Positions 34,474 through 43,655 are shown, counted from the first letter of the stretch. The stretch is 64,000 nucleotides of DNA from Selenomonas sp. AB3002 (GCF_000702545.1 NZ_JNIO01000008.1:1922001-1986000), one strand, 5' to 3'. Notes: generated by a model from the sequence alone, not told the origin. Numbers and translations: made by a program.

Positions 34474-35688
34474 CTACCATGCCTGCTGAATCAGCAAGGG
34501 CTTGTCCATCATTCTGTACAAAGTCACAACGCTGGACCAATCGCCGTAATACATATCGCTGAGAATCATAGAGCGGTACATATTGCTGGTATCATCATAG
34601 ATGCCCCATTTCTCTGTACGGAACTCTGCCACCAGCCTGTCATACCTGGCCAGGCCCTCAGGATAGGATTTCGCTATGGACTCCCGATAAAGGGGATGAG
34701 GACGCCAGATAAAGGCCACCTTCTCCTGCCTGAGCTTGAATGTATTCAGCACGGCCTCTATCTTATCCAGCATCTTTTCCTTTCTGTCAAAAAAAGTCTG
34801 TACGCTGATATTGTAAAAGACTGCAGGCTTTTTCTGCTGGTTGGCATCCAACAAAACGCCTTTCCACTCCTCCGGTATCTCAAAATCCTCCGGCTCCGGG
34901 AATCTCACCCGGTCAAGCTTAGGCGAGCCTAGGGATACAAACTTGCTCTGCCCCGGCTCCATACGTTCCCAACAATTATTGTCTATACCAAATTTCTTGT
35001 AAACTTCCAAATACTGGTTCCTGATATGGTCATTTTCCATAGGGATTAAATCTGCATGATCAAGGCCTGCCGACATCAGCCTGTCCTTTGGCACAAACCC
35101 ATTAAAAGATACGAAGTATGGTACATATACCAGCGTGCGCACAAAAGGCCGCATGAATCTCAGGAAGAACTCGGGCTGAATCATGGACACCACATTGAAA
35201 TCATCATAGGGATTGTGGCAGAAGACAATATCTGGCTTGATCTGCCGGTAGTCATAATGCTGCCAGGGCGTAAGCACGATGCCCCGGGGGAACTTGCTGC
35301 TTTCATCGTGCTGCACAGCAGGCTGCCCATTTTCATCCCGCTCATACCAAGGTACCACGATGGTGTGTACATCAGCTCCGGCATCCTTCATTGCTTCGGC
35401 ATGGATGGTAGCCAGGGCATCCCACATGTCGGCGCTGTAGGCCACAAAAGCAATGCGTCGCTTCCTGCCAAGAGGCCCGGTTTCCCCGGCCTTGGCCCGC
35501 TTCTCTTCGTCCAAATTTACGGCTGCCTGATATATTCTGGCCCCATCCGGGATCTGAGCCGGCTGGGCCTTAACACCATTCCCCAGTTTCAGCCTGTCTA
35601 AGGCATCTTTCAAGCCAAAATCTTTATTTTCCACCTGGGTGCGGTCAGGCTTTGCCAGCCAGGCTTTCATAAATTCATCTTTATCCAC
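34474..35688 (-). CDS. CDP-glycerol glycerophosphotransferase-like GT-B protein
   Basis: 404 residues from the GTG at 35688, nine bases after GTGAGG; a GTG at 35703 that overlaps the dnaB stop is a longer alternative. The fold is GT-B-like: RRIAFVAYSADMWDALATIH, DIVFCHNPYDDFNVVSM, LVYVPYFVSF, VFYNISVQTF, FIWRPHPLYRESI and the C-terminal SDMYYGDWSSVVTLYRMMDKPLLI, the last two being typical of teichoic-acid-type glycerophosphotransferases. A polyol-phosphate or related transfer to a surface polymer is likely. It is translationally close to dnaB but functionally unrelated. Confidence 0.7.
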   Translation of the reverse strand: MDKDEFMKAWLAKPDRTQVENKDFGLKDALDRLKLGNGVKAQPAQIPDGARIYQAAVNLDEEKRAKAGETGPLGRKRRIAFVAYSADMWDALATIHAEAMKDAGADVHTIVVPWYERDENGQPAVQHDESSKFPRGIVLTPWQHYDYRQIKPDIVFCHNPYDDFNVVSMIQPEFFLRFMRPFVRTLVYVPYFVSFNGFVPKDRLMSAGLDHADLIPMENDHIRNQYLEVYKKFGIDNNCWERMEPGQSKFVSLGSPKLDRVRFPEPEDFEIPEEWKGVLLDANQQKKPAVFYNISVQTFFDRKEKMLDKIEAVLNTFKLRQEKVAFIWRPHPLYRESIAKSYPEGLARYDRLVAEFRTEKWGIYDDTSNMYRSMILSDMYYGDWSSVVTLYRMMDKPLLIQQAW

Positions 35689-35699
35689 TGCTATTAACC

Positions 35700-37028
35700 T
35701 CACTCAATAAGCAAATCTCTGAACTTGGTGAATTCCTTCTGGAAGAACAGCTTGATGGTATCCACAGGACCGTTGCGGTGCTTGGCGATGATGACTTCCG
35801 TGATGTTCTTGGCTTCCGTGTCCTTGTCGTAGTAATCCTCGCGATAGAGGAACATGACTATATCCGCATCCTGCTCCAGGGAGCCTGACTCGCGCAGGTC
35901 GGAGAGCATGGGGCGCTTTACCTGGCGGCTTTCCACGGAGCGGGAAAGCTGGGAAAGGGCTATGACGGGGACATTAAGCTCTCTGGCTAAGGCCTTTAGG
36001 GAGCGGGAGATCTCGGAGATTTCCTGCTGGCGGTTGTCGCTGTTCTTGGAAGCCCGGCCCTGCATGAGCTGCAGGTAGTCGATGAAGATGACGGAAAGGC
36101 CGTGCTCCGCCTTCAGACGGCGGGCCTTGGAGCGCATTTCCATCACCGTGATGCCTGCAGTATCGTCGATGTAGATGGGGGCGCTGTTCAGCCGGTTGGC
36201 AGTTTCCACCAGCCGCGTCCACTCGTCATCATCCAGTTGGCCCGTGCGCAGTCTTTGGGCATCAATGCCGCCCTCGGAGCATAGCATGCGCTGCATCAGC
36301 TGCTCTTTGCTCATTTCCAGGGAGAAGAAAGCCACGGTACCCAGATTGTGCAGGCCGATATAGCTGGCCATATTCAGGGTGAAGGCAGTCTTGCCCATGG
36401 AAGGACGGGCCGCCACCAGCACAAGGTCCGAGGGCTGAAGGCCGCTGGTAATGTGGTCCAGGTCCTTGAAGCCTGTGGAAATGCCCGTGATATTCCCTTT
36501 GGAATCATAGAGATCATTGATGCGCTCAAAGGTGCGGAGCAGGATGGCCTTCATGGGTTCGAAGCCATCGGTGCTCTGCCCCGCAGCCACGGCCAGGATA
36601 CGCTTTTCCGCTTCGTCCATGATGTTGGCCACTTCGTCCGTGTCCTCATAAGCCGCCGCCGCAATGGCCGTAGCCGCATCAATGAGGCGGCGCAGTTCCG
36701 CCTTTTCCTTGACGATCTTGGCATGATAGGAAATATTGGCCGCCGTGGGCACGGTGTTGGCAATATCCGTAACAAAGCGCACGCCTCCCACCCTCTCCAA
36801 CTGCTCCTCCTTGCGGAGTTCCTCGGTGAGGGTGACGATATCCACGGCCTCCTCATTATCCGTCAGCTTCAGCATGGCCTCATAGGCCACCTTATGCGCT
36901 TCCCGATAAAAATCCTCAGGCCGCAGGATTTCCTGCACCTCGATGATAGCATCCTTCTTGATGAGCATAGCCCCCAAAACAGCCTTCTCAGCCTCGATGT
37001 TTTGAGGCGGCATGCGATTCTCTGCCAT
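35700..37028 (-). CDS. dnaB: Replicative DNA helicase
   Basis: 442 residues. N-terminal DnaB domain (PPQNIEAEKAVLGAMLI...), linker, and RecA-like helicase core with Walker A ARPSMGKTAF (about 207), Walker B VIFIDYLQLM, and SQLSRSVESR with RPMLSDLRESGSLEQDAD, plus the arginine finger near the end. It unwinds DNA ahead of the replisome. The order yybS-gdpP-rplI-lonC-dnaB matches the Bacillus yybS-yybT-rplI-dnaC cluster with an inserted lon-type gene. A family A and a family C repeat separate it from lonC. Confidence 0.97.
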   Translation of the reverse strand: MAENRMPPQNIEAEKAVLGAMLIKKDAIIEVQEILRPEDFYREAHKVAYEAMLKLTDNEEAVDIVTLTEELRKEEQLERVGGVRFVTDIANTVPTAANISYHAKIVKEKAELRRLIDAATAIAAAAYEDTDEVANIMDEAEKRILAVAAGQSTDGFEPMKAILLRTFERINDLYDSKGNITGISTGFKDLDHITSGLQPSDLVLVAARPSMGKTAFTLNMASYIGLHNLGTVAFFSLEMSKEQLMQRMLCSEGGIDAQRLRTGQLDDDEWTRLVETANRLNSAPIYIDDTAGITVMEMRSKARRLKAEHGLSVIFIDYLQLMQGRASKNSDNRQQEISEISRSLKALARELNVPVIALSQLSRSVESRQVKRPMLSDLRESGSLEQDADIVMFLYREDYYDKDTEAKNITEVIIAKHRNGPVDTIKLFFQKEFTKFRDLLIE

Positions 37029-37065
37029 TTGCTCCTCCTTGTTTCTTACTCGTTATAAGGCGTTC

Positions 37066-37218
37066 GGGACACAGGCATAGCAACGCTTCACTTGAAATTT
37101 TACCATGGAATCTAAGCTCCCACTGCACTAGCTCTGCTTCGCAGAGCGTCGCTTGTGCTCGCTAAGATTCATGGTAAAATTTCACACGTTCCGCTTATGC
37201 TATACCTGTGCCCCTCAC
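37066..37218. repeat. Hairpin repeat family A, copy 4 (inverted orientation)
   Basis: About 153 bp, inverted relative to the other copies. Outer arms GGGACACAGGCATAGC and GCTATACCTGTGCCCC pair with G-T allowance; inner GAAATTTTACCATG/CATGGTAAAATTTC pairs exactly; the centre is CTCTGCTTCGCAGAG. It lies directly upstream of dnaB. Confidence 0.75.
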
Positions 37219-37250
37219 TCACAATCAATCCCTCGTACTTCCGAACCCCG

Positions 37251-37359
37251 GCGCCCATGGATGGGCGCTCCCGCGGCCGTTAGATTTTAGGAAGAAATGT
37301 AAGGCCGCAGTTTCTTTTTGCTACTTTTTCTTTGCACCAAAGAAAAAGTAGGCCGCAGG
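37251..37359. repeat. Repeat family C, copy 2
   Basis: Shares CCCATGGATGGGCG, CCGCGGCCGTTAGATTTTA and the terminal hairpin CTACTTTTTCTTTG-CACCAAAGAAAAAGTAG with 24971-25068; hairpin arms differ from copy 1 in a compensating way. Together with family A copy 4 it fills the 341-bp lonC-dnaB gap. Confidence 0.65.
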
Positions 37360-37370
37360 CAATGGGCAGG

Positions 37371-39317
37371 CTACTCTTCAGCCGCAAAAATCAACTCGAA
37401 AGCTTCCTCCGCCGTTTCCACAGGATGAATAGAGAGCCCGAGATGCTCCTCGGGAATATCCTTGGCATTCTCTTTAGGAATCACCATAGTCTTGATCCCC
37501 GCCTGCTTGGCCCCATAAGCCTTCTCGAAAACTCCCCCCACAGGCCGCACCCGGCCTGCCAGGGAAATCTCCCCTGTCACCGCCACATCCTGGCGGATCT
37601 TCTTCCCTGTGACAGCGCTGACCAGGACAGCCAAGATGGCCGTACCTGCCGAAGGCCCGTCAATATTGCCGCCCCCGATAACATTGATATGCACATCGTA
37701 ATCATGCAGATCCTCACCGGTGACTTTGCGCAGGACGGACGCCGCATTGAACACAGAATCCTTGGCCATGCTGCCTGCGGTCTCATTGAACCGCACCGCC
37801 CCCTTGCCCTTTTCATGGGCAGGGAAGGCCACGGCCTCTATCTCAATGACGGAGCCCAAGAAACCAGACACGCCCAAACCGAAGATATGTCCCTTGACGG
37901 CCTTGTCAGAGGCCTTTTTCGTGACAAACTGGTAAAGGCGGCTCACCTGGGCCACCTCGTAGATATCTTCCTTGGAGATGGTGACTGGCTCTCCCTTGGC
38001 TGCTCCCGTGCGTTCCAGCGCCAGGCTGTAAGCATCAGCCAGGATGTTGATGGCCTTGCGGCCCTCTATGGTGTACTCGGAAATAAGGGCAGCCAGTTCT
38101 TCCGACAGCTCTGCTCCCAGTTTTTTTGCTGCGTTCTGCACTATCTGCACGATGTGCTTCGGCGTCAGAGGCTCGAAGTAAATCTCCGCACAGCGGGAGC
38201 GCAGGGCGGGATTGATATGGGCCGCATCCCGGGTGGTGGCGCCAATCAGCACGAAATCCGCCGGTGCCCCCTCTTCAAACAGCTTGCGTATATATGGCGG
38301 CACATGGGGATCTTCCGGGTCATAATAAGCCGACTCGAAGAAGGCCCGCTTGTCCTCCAGCACCTTCAGCAGCTTGTTCTGGAGCATTTCGTCCATCTCA
38401 CCGATTTCGTCGATGAAGAGTATGCCGCCGTGGGCATCTGTGACCAGCCCCGGCTTCGGCTCCGGCACACCCGCGTCAGCCAAGGTCTTGGAAGCGCCCT
38501 GATAGATGGGGTCATGGACAGAGCCCAAAAGGGGGTTGGTTATATCTCTGGGGTCCCACCTAAGGGTGGTGCCGTCTGTTTCCACGAAGGGGGCCTCCTC
38601 ATTGAAGGGAGAGCTCTCCTTCTTCTTGGCAGCCTCCAGCACCAGCCGGGCCGCCGTGGTCTTGCCTACACCGGGAGGGCCATAGAGAATCAGATGCTGG
38701 GGATAGGGGGAGCTGAGTTTCGCCATCAGGGATTTCACGGCTCTTTCCTGTCCCACGATTTCCCCAAAGGACTGAGGACGCAGCAACTCCATCACCGACT
38801 GGGTCAGATGCACCTGCTCCAGCTTCTCCAGTTCCTCCCGCTTGGCCTTGTCATGAGGACTTTCAATGCCCGGCTTTTCCTCCTTGATGACCTGGCGACG
38901 GATATCCTCCACATAGTCAGCATGGTCCTGCTCCAGCTTCTCGGAGACTTTCTTCTCAATCTTGTCCTCCACGCTCTTGCGGGCCACCATGTCAGCCACC
39001 CGTTCTTCCAGCATGGTGAGGACTCTGCCTATATCCTTGCCTCTGGGAGCAGGTCCTGCCAGGGGATTCTGCTCCAGAATGCGCTGAAGGGCCAGCACCC
39101 TGTCTCCAGGCTCATCAGAGCGCATGAGCTGCAGGGCATCCATCTTCCCTGCCTGCACCACCAGCCGTTCCGTGGTCCAAAGGTCCACCAGCAGGGCATA
39201 GACGGCGTTTATTTCCCGGTCAAGGTCCGTAAGAGCGGGAAAAGCCGGTGCGTCAGCCTGACTTTCCTGCTGCTGCCCACCGGCGAATTTCTTGAAGATA
39301 TTATCAAAAAAACTCAT
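37371..39317 (-). CDS. lonC: Lon-family ATP-dependent protease (LonC type)
   Basis: 648 residues. A helical N-terminal part with a coiled coil (about 30-170) replaces the Lon substrate-binding domain; the AAA+ module has Walker A LYGPPGVGKTTAA (about 214), a large insert, and Walker B GGILFIDEIGEM. The protease domain has the Ser motif GGNIDGPSAGTAI and the catalytic Lys in GGVFEKAYGAKQAG. This matches the spore_lon_C/LonC family, which degrades unfolded proteins and in some members has lost ATP hydrolysis. Here Walker residues look intact. It is two bases from rplI and probably co-transcribed with it. Confidence 0.9.
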   Translation of the reverse strand: MSFFDNIFKKFAGGQQQESQADAPAFPALTDLDREINAVYALLVDLWTTERLVVQAGKMDALQLMRSDEPGDRVLALQRILEQNPLAGPAPRGKDIGRVLTMLEERVADMVARKSVEDKIEKKVSEKLEQDHADYVEDIRRQVIKEEKPGIESPHDKAKREELEKLEQVHLTQSVMELLRPQSFGEIVGQERAVKSLMAKLSSPYPQHLILYGPPGVGKTTAARLVLEAAKKKESSPFNEEAPFVETDGTTLRWDPRDITNPLLGSVHDPIYQGASKTLADAGVPEPKPGLVTDAHGGILFIDEIGEMDEMLQNKLLKVLEDKRAFFESAYYDPEDPHVPPYIRKLFEEGAPADFVLIGATTRDAAHINPALRSRCAEIYFEPLTPKHIVQIVQNAAKKLGAELSEELAALISEYTIEGRKAINILADAYSLALERTGAAKGEPVTISKEDIYEVAQVSRLYQFVTKKASDKAVKGHIFGLGVSGFLGSVIEIEAVAFPAHEKGKGAVRFNETAGSMAKDSVFNAASVLRKVTGEDLHDYDVHINVIGGGNIDGPSAGTAILAVLVSAVTGKKIRQDVAVTGEISLAGRVRPVGGVFEKAYGAKQAGIKTMVIPKENAKDIPEEHLGLSIHPVETAEEAFELIFAAEE

Positions 39318-39322
39318 CTTGC

Positions 39323-39766
39323 TTACTCTGCCACGATGTTTACCTTGACGGTGCTGGTGATGGCAGGATGGACCTTGATGACTGCCTCATAAACACCGGT
39401 ACCCGTGATATTATCTTTGATGGAGATTTTCTTCTTGTCAATGTCGATATTCTGCTTCTTGAGAGCATCAGAAACATCCTTGCCAGTGACGCTGCCAAAG
39501 AGCTTGCCACCCTCGCCAATGCGCACGGGGATAGTGACCTCAACCTTTTCCAGCTGGGAAGCCATGAGTTTTGCTTCATCAGTAGCCATAGCCTCCTTGC
39601 GGGCCTTGGAGCCGGCCTGCTGCTTGGCCACGTTCATGCTCTGGGCGGTGGCCAGCACTGCCAGCTTGCGGGGCAGCAGGAAATTGCGGCCGTAGCCTTC
39701 CTGCACCTCCACGATCTCACCCTTTTTGCCCAGCTTCTTTACGTCCTGACTCAGTATTACTTTCAT
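39323..39766 (-). CDS. rplI: 50S ribosomal protein L9
   Basis: 147 residues from the ATG at 39766, ten bases behind AAGGAG; the ATG nine bases upstream adjoins that site. [36 protein letters not shown] is the unmistakable L9 N-terminus (key residues G-x-x-G and YGRNFLLP), followed by the long connecting helix and the C-terminal rRNA-binding domain. Its first 50 bp overlap the end of gdpP, as often happens in this cluster. Confidence 0.97.
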   Translation of the reverse strand: MKVILSQDVKKLGKKGEIVEVQEGYGRNFLLPRKLAVLATAQSMNVAKQQAGSKARKEAMATDEAKLMASQLEKVEVTIPVRIGEGGKLFGSVTGKDVSDALKKQNIDIDKKKISIKDNITGTGVYEAVIKVHPAITSTVKVNIVAE

Positions 39767-41747
39767 TGGAATCATACTCCTTTATGTAATCTTGACTTAC
39801 ATCCACTACTCGCTCCAGGATTTCATCCAGGCTGGAATTCTTCACCTGGGCTCCGGCCACATTCTGGTGGCCGCCGCCGCCGAAGAACTCCATGATGACC
39901 TGTACATTAAGCTCTCCCGTGGAGCGGGCAGAAAGACCCACGGTGTTCTCGTCCAGCTGGAACACCACGATGCTCATGCGCACCCCTTCCACCCGCAGGA
40001 AGGAATCTGCCGCCTGGGCGGCGATGACCTGCCCGTTCTGGCAGAGCTTGGGGTTGGAGCTGACGATAAAGCCCCCAGGATAGAGCTTGGAGCGGGCCTT
40101 GACCTCCGCCAGGGCCACGGTAGTCTCGTAGTCCGTGCGGAAGAGGTGCCGCACCATGACAGGATCAGCCCCGCTGCGGCGCAGGTAGGCCGCCGCATCA
40201 AAGGTGCGCACACCTGTCTGCACGGCAAAATTCTTGGTGTCCACCACAATGCCGGAATAAAGGGCCGTGGCATCCAGCCTTGAGAGCATCAGATTGTCCT
40301 CAAAGTACATCAATAGCTCCGTCACCAGCTCGGAAGTGGAGCTGGAAGCTGGCTCGATATAGACCAGCAGAGGGTTCTTGATAAAGTGCTCGCTGCGGCG
40401 GTGATGGTCTATGACCACCACCTGGTTGGTCTTTTCCAGCAGTTCCGGACAAGCCGCCAGATGGGGAATATGGGTGTCCACCACAATCACCAGGGGATTC
40501 AGGGACACGACGCCGCCCAGATCCTCTGCCCGCACAAAGAGATTCTCGTACTCCTCCTTGCCATGCAGGAGGTCAGCGAACTTATCTATGCCGTCATTCA
40601 TATCAGACAGCACGATATGCACTTTTTTCTCCAGCTGACGCGCCATCTTGGCCACGCCCATAGCAGCGCCGAAGCAGTCAAAATCCTCGTTATGGTGACC
40701 CATGACGTAGATTTCCTCGGCTCCCTCCATGATTTCCCTGAGGGCGTGAGCCACCACCCGGGCCTTGACCCTGGTATGCTTCTCCACCGCCTTGGCCCGG
40801 CCGCCGAAGAACTGGGTCTTGCCGCCGATATTCACGGCCACCTGGTCGCCGCCGCGGCCCAGCGCCAGGTCAAGTCCGGCCTGGGACTGGGCCCCCAGCT
40901 CACCCATGCTCTGGCTGTCAGCCACGGCAATGCCCATGGACAGAGTCACCGGCAGGCGGTTGGTATTGGTGAGCTGGCGCACCTTGTCCAGCACCTCGAA
41001 CTTTTCTCCCATGGCCATGTCCAGGCCCTCGCGCTCCAGAAGCACTATGTAGCGATCCTCCGCCACACGGCGCATGAAGCCCCCGTGAGCCTTGGTCCAG
41101 TTGTCCAGCTGCTGGTTCACCGCCAGCAGCAGCGCCGTGCGCTCCGCTTCCGTCTGCCGCTGCACAACCTCATCATAGTTATCGATCTGGATAAAGCACA
41201 GCACCGTACGGCTGCGCATGTACTCATTGCGCAGATGCTCAAAGCCCGACACATCCTGCACGTAGAAAGCCATCAAGGGCTGCTCCCCCGTCAGGGACTT
41301 GATGGGCTCATGGAACACCTGGAAGTACCTATCCTCATGCATGAAGACATACTCGCCCTCGGTGCCCCAGACAGGCCCCACAATGAGGCCCGGCCAGATA
41401 TCGGCCATGTCCGTGTCCTGCTCCACAGGGGAACCTGTCAGCTCCTGCACCCGGGAATTGGTCCACTGGACCCGGCCTTCTTCATTGAGAATGATGATGG
41501 CCTGCGGCAGTCCCTCCACCGCATAATTCAGCATCGCTCCCAAGTTGCGGAGCACATTCTTGAAGTAAATCTCAAAGCGGCGGGAACGGTCAGCACAGCG
41601 CTCCCTGGCAAAGGAAGCCAGGCACAGCCACAGCACTGCCGCTCCGGCAGCCAGATATTCATTGTAAAAGTAAAGCACTGAAACCAGCGCCAGCATCACT
41701 ACCAGATGCACCGTCAGGTCCATCCAGGCCGACAGATTGCGCGGCAT
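39717..41747 (-). CDS. gdpP: Cyclic-di-AMP phosphodiesterase, GdpP/YybT family
   Basis: 676 residues from the ATG at 41747, eight bases behind GGGAGG (a GTG/ATG pair upstream overlaps that site). Two transmembrane helices near the N-terminus, a PAS-like domain (about 75-155), a degenerate GGDEF domain (about 170-300) and a DHH/DHHA1 phosphodiesterase domain with [32 protein letters not shown], and [11 protein letters not shown] near the end. Known members hydrolyse c-di-AMP to pApA and control osmotic and wall stress. It is followed by rplI with overlap. Confidence 0.95.
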   Translation of the reverse strand: MPRNLSAWMDLTVHLVVMLALVSVLYFYNEYLAAGAAVLWLCLASFARERCADRSRRFEIYFKNVLRNLGAMLNYAVEGLPQAIIILNEEGRVQWTNSRVQELTGSPVEQDTDMADIWPGLIVGPVWGTEGEYVFMHEDRYFQVFHEPIKSLTGEQPLMAFYVQDVSGFEHLRNEYMRSRTVLCFIQIDNYDEVVQRQTEAERTALLLAVNQQLDNWTKAHGGFMRRVAEDRYIVLLEREGLDMAMGEKFEVLDKVRQLTNTNRLPVTLSMGIAVADSQSMGELGAQSQAGLDLALGRGGDQVAVNIGGKTQFFGGRAKAVEKHTRVKARVVAHALREIMEGAEEIYVMGHHNEDFDCFGAAMGVAKMARQLEKKVHIVLSDMNDGIDKFADLLHGKEEYENLFVRAEDLGGVVSLNPLVIVVDTHIPHLAACPELLEKTNQVVVIDHHRRSEHFIKNPLLVYIEPASSSTSELVTELLMYFEDNLMLSRLDATALYSGIVVDTKNFAVQTGVRTFDAAAYLRRSGADPVMVRHLFRTDYETTVALAEVKARSKLYPGGFIVSSNPKLCQNGQVIAAQAADSFLRVEGVRMSIVVFQLDENTVGLSARSTGELNVQVIMEFFGGGGHQNVAGAQVKNSSLDEILERVVDVSQDYIKEYDSNESNTESGRKEAGQKG

Positions 41748-41767
41748 AACCATCACCTCCCAGGGGA

Positions 41768-42730
41768 TTACTCCCCGTTATGACGCCTAAACTTGCGGCG
41801 GTAATCAAACACCATGTCAAACAGGCCCGTAAAGGCCAGGATCTGGGCAAAGAGGCCATTGAGAAGAATAAGCAGGTAAAATAGCCACCGCCAGAAGCCC
41901 GTGACCTTGAACTTGTTCATCACCGTAGACACGAGAGCCAGCCCTTGAATCAATCCCGCGAAAAGAGCCAGCATATCAGCATTGAGAGCCAGCTGGTAAA
42001 GCCATTCAATCTGCCGGGTGCCGCCCCAGTACAGCCCCACCATGGCAAAGCCAAAAAGATAGGCAAAAGCCTTGGGCAGCCGCCAGTCCGCAAAAGGCGG
42101 CAGCTGTGGCACCTCATGGCCCAACCGCGCCAGAATGCGCCCCCCGAAGAAAAACGCCACCCCGGCATCCAAAAGCCCCAGCACCACAATCAGCAGCGGT
42201 CCCAGCTGGGACATCAGCTGCAGACCTGTGGCAATCTGGGCCCGCCCTGCCTCTATCTCCTCAGCGGGCATGCCCGCCTGTTCGTAGAGGGCGAAGCTGG
42301 CCTCAAAGGAGCTCTTGAGCCCGTCCATGAGCATGGCAAAGGGATTATTGCCAAAGATGGCAAAAATCATCCCCAGAACCACCAGTTCTCCCAGGATGGC
42401 TGCCAGAAAGGCCAGAGTGAAGAGTTTTATCCCGTTGTATCCCTTCCTGTAGCCGTATCCCAGCACCAGCCCCAAAGGCCCGTAGGCCATCACCAGCCGC
42501 AGGGCGATGAGGGGCTCTATGAGCATGGCCAGAGCCACCCCCGCCACCAGCATGGCCATAATCCCCTGGCGCATGCCGTGCCGGAGCACCAGCACTGCCA
42601 GAGGCAGGGGCCAGAGCAGGGCGATGAAAGGCCCAGCCAGGGGCACGTAGACAGAAGCTATGGCAATAACCACCGTCAAGGCCGCCAGCAGCCCCCCCTC
42701 TGTCAGGGGAGTTATTCTATGCGAATCCAT
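41768..42730 (-). CDS. yybS: YybS family membrane protein (DUF2232)
   Basis: 320 residues, with about eight hydrophobic segments and a short basic C-terminus FDYRRKFRRHNGE. Its pattern (N-terminal LTEGGLLAALTVVIAIASVYVPLAG) and its place directly before gdpP identify DUF2232/YybS. The fold resembles the S component of ECF vitamin transporters, but no ECF genes are nearby and the function is unknown. It is the first gene of the yybS-gdpP-rplI-lonC cluster, with GGAG before the ATG. Confidence 0.85.
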   Translation of the reverse strand: MDSHRITPLTEGGLLAALTVVIAIASVYVPLAGPFIALLWPLPLAVLVLRHGMRQGIMAMLVAGVALAMLIEPLIALRLVMAYGPLGLVLGYGYRKGYNGIKLFTLAFLAAILGELVVLGMIFAIFGNNPFAMLMDGLKSSFEASFALYEQAGMPAEEIEAGRAQIATGLQLMSQLGPLLIVVLGLLDAGVAFFFGGRILARLGHEVPQLPPFADWRLPKAFAYLFGFAMVGLYWGGTRQIEWLYQLALNADMLALFAGLIQGLALVSTVMNKFKVTGFWRWLFYLLILLNGLFAQILAFTGLFDMVFDYRRKFRRHNGE

Positions 42731-42864
42731 AAATTTCTCCTTTCAGAAGCCTGCGGACCCCCCGCCGCTTCTCAAACGTATCTAACATTATAACAAAAAA
42801 CACTGCCCTTGTCTTGAGAGCAGGTACTAGGTAGAAACAGACAGCAAAATCCCTTCTGGGCAAA

Positions 42865-42890
42865 CGAAAAAGCGCCGCTTACGCGACGCT
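42865..42890 (-). terminator. Terminator of the tRNA-Met/Arg/Tyr operon
   Basis: AGCGTCGC-GTAA-GCGGCGCT stem and TTTTTC on the minus strand, 12 bp after tRNA-Tyr. Confidence 0.8.
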
Positions 42891-42901
42891 CTGATTTCAG
42901 G

Positions 42902-42987
42902 TGGTGGGCAGGGATGGATTCGAACCATCGTAGCCGTGAGGCGACGGATTTACAGTCCGTTCCCTTTAACCACTCGGGCACCTACCC
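42902..42987 (-). tRNA. tRNA-Tyr (GTA)
   Basis: 86 nt including CCA. Acceptor GGGTAGG/CCTGCCC, anticodon loop CTGTAAA (GTA), long class II variable arm GCCTCACGGC, T arm GATGG-TTCGAAT-CCATC. Confidence 0.93.
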
Positions 42988-42991
42988 ACAA

Positions 42992-43069
42992 TGGTGACCC
43001 AGGAGGGACTCGAACCCCCGACCCTTTGATTCGTAGTCAAATACTCTAATCCAGCTGAGCTACTGAGTC
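42992..43069 (-). tRNA. tRNA-Arg (ACG)
   Basis: 78 nt including CCA. Acceptor GACTCAG/CTGGGTC, anticodon stem TTTGA/TCAAA with loop CTACGAA (ACG, read as inosine by known tadA editing). It ends four bases before tRNA-Tyr. Confidence 0.92.
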
Positions 43070-43095
43070 ATTTTGTGGCGATATTAAATTATTTT

Positions 43096-43172
43096 TGGTG
43101 GGCCCACTTGGACTCGAACCAAGGACCGACCGGTTATGAGCCGGTTGCTCTAACCAACTGAGCTATAGGCCC
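43096..43172 (-). tRNA. tRNA with CAT anticodon (Met elongator or Ile2)
   Basis: 77 nt including CCA. Acceptor GGGCCTA/TGGGCCC, anticodon loop CTCATAA. It lacks initiator-tRNA features (the first acceptor pair is standard). The sequence cannot tell elongator Met from lysidine-modified Ile2; a tRNAscan or TilS-determinant check would. Confidence 0.88.
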
Positions 43173-43203
43173 TTTCCTTTGCCGCTCGCCAGCGACAGAT
43201 ATT

Positions 43204-43232
43204 ATATTAGCACAGGCACCATGTCCCGTCAA
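43204..43232 (-). promoter_or_regulatory. Promoter of the tRNA-Met/Arg/Tyr operon
   Basis: TTGACG, 17 nt, TAATAT on the minus strand, 32 bp before the first tRNA. Confidence 0.6.
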
Positions 43233-43282
43233 CCCCTATTTTGATATTTTTATAAAAAAGTTTTGCGATGGCTGCCTGCAAC

Positions 43283-43310
43283 AGAAAAGCCGGCGCATCT
43301 GCACCGGCTG
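43283..43310 (-). terminator. Terminator of the tRNA-Gly triplet
   Basis: GCCGGTGC-loop-GCGCCGGC stem followed by TTTTC on the minus strand. Confidence 0.75.
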
Positions 43311-43319
43311 TGATTTCAA

Positions 43320-43394
43320 TGGAGCGGAAAACGAGGCTCGAACTCGCGACCCCCACCTTGGCAAGGTGGTGCTCTACCACTGAGCTATTTCCGC
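43320..43394 (-). tRNA. tRNA-Gly (GCC), copy 1 of tandem triplet
   Basis: 75 nt including CCA; acceptor GCGGAAA/TTTCCGC, anticodon loop TTGCCAA (GCC). Identical to the two neighbouring copies. Confidence 0.95.
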
Positions 43395-43398
43395 AATA

Positions 43399-43473
43399 TG
43401 GAGCGGAAAACGAGGCTCGAACTCGCGACCCCCACCTTGGCAAGGTGGTGCTCTACCACTGAGCTATTTCCGC
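43399..43473 (-). tRNA. tRNA-Gly (GCC), copy 2 of tandem triplet
   Basis: Identical to copy 1, separated from it by four bases. Confidence 0.95.
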
Positions 43474-43478
43474 ATATA

Positions 43479-43553
43479 TGGAGCGGAAAACGAGGCTCGA
43501 ACTCGCGACCCCCACCTTGGCAAGGTGGTGCTCTACCACTGAGCTATTTCCGC
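43479..43553 (-). tRNA. tRNA-Gly (GCC), copy 3 of tandem triplet
   Basis: Identical to copies 1 and 2, separated by five bases; the first to be transcribed from the promoter at 43598-43626. Confidence 0.95.
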
Positions 43554-43597
43554 ATTCATCTGTCTGGCAAGTTGCCTTGCGCCGACTGACAAAGAAT

Positions 43598-43626
43598 ATT
43601 TTACTCAGATAGACACCGCCTGTCAA
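43598..43626 (-). promoter_or_regulatory. Strong promoter of the tRNA-Gly triplet
   Basis: TTGACA, 17 nt, TAAAAT on the minus strand, 45 bp before the first tRNA-Gly. It lies within 60 bp of the ctpA stop. Confidence 0.7.
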
Positions 43627-43655
43627 GGCTTTTTTTATATTTTTTAAGAAATATT

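Noticed and set aside
37332-39392. A 686-codon plus-strand open frame antisense to lonC
   Set aside because: It mirrors the strongly conserved Lon-family gene and shows no independent protein features.
35700-39766. Replication origin near dnaB and rplI
   Set aside because: The yybS-gdpP-rplI-dnaB cluster often lies near oriC, but I see no dnaA or dnaN gene and no cluster of DnaA boxes in the window.
43320-43553. CRISPR-like array of about 75-bp repeats with 4-5 bp spacers
   Set aside because: The repeats fold as identical tRNA-Gly genes; spacers are far too short for CRISPR and no cas gene is present.
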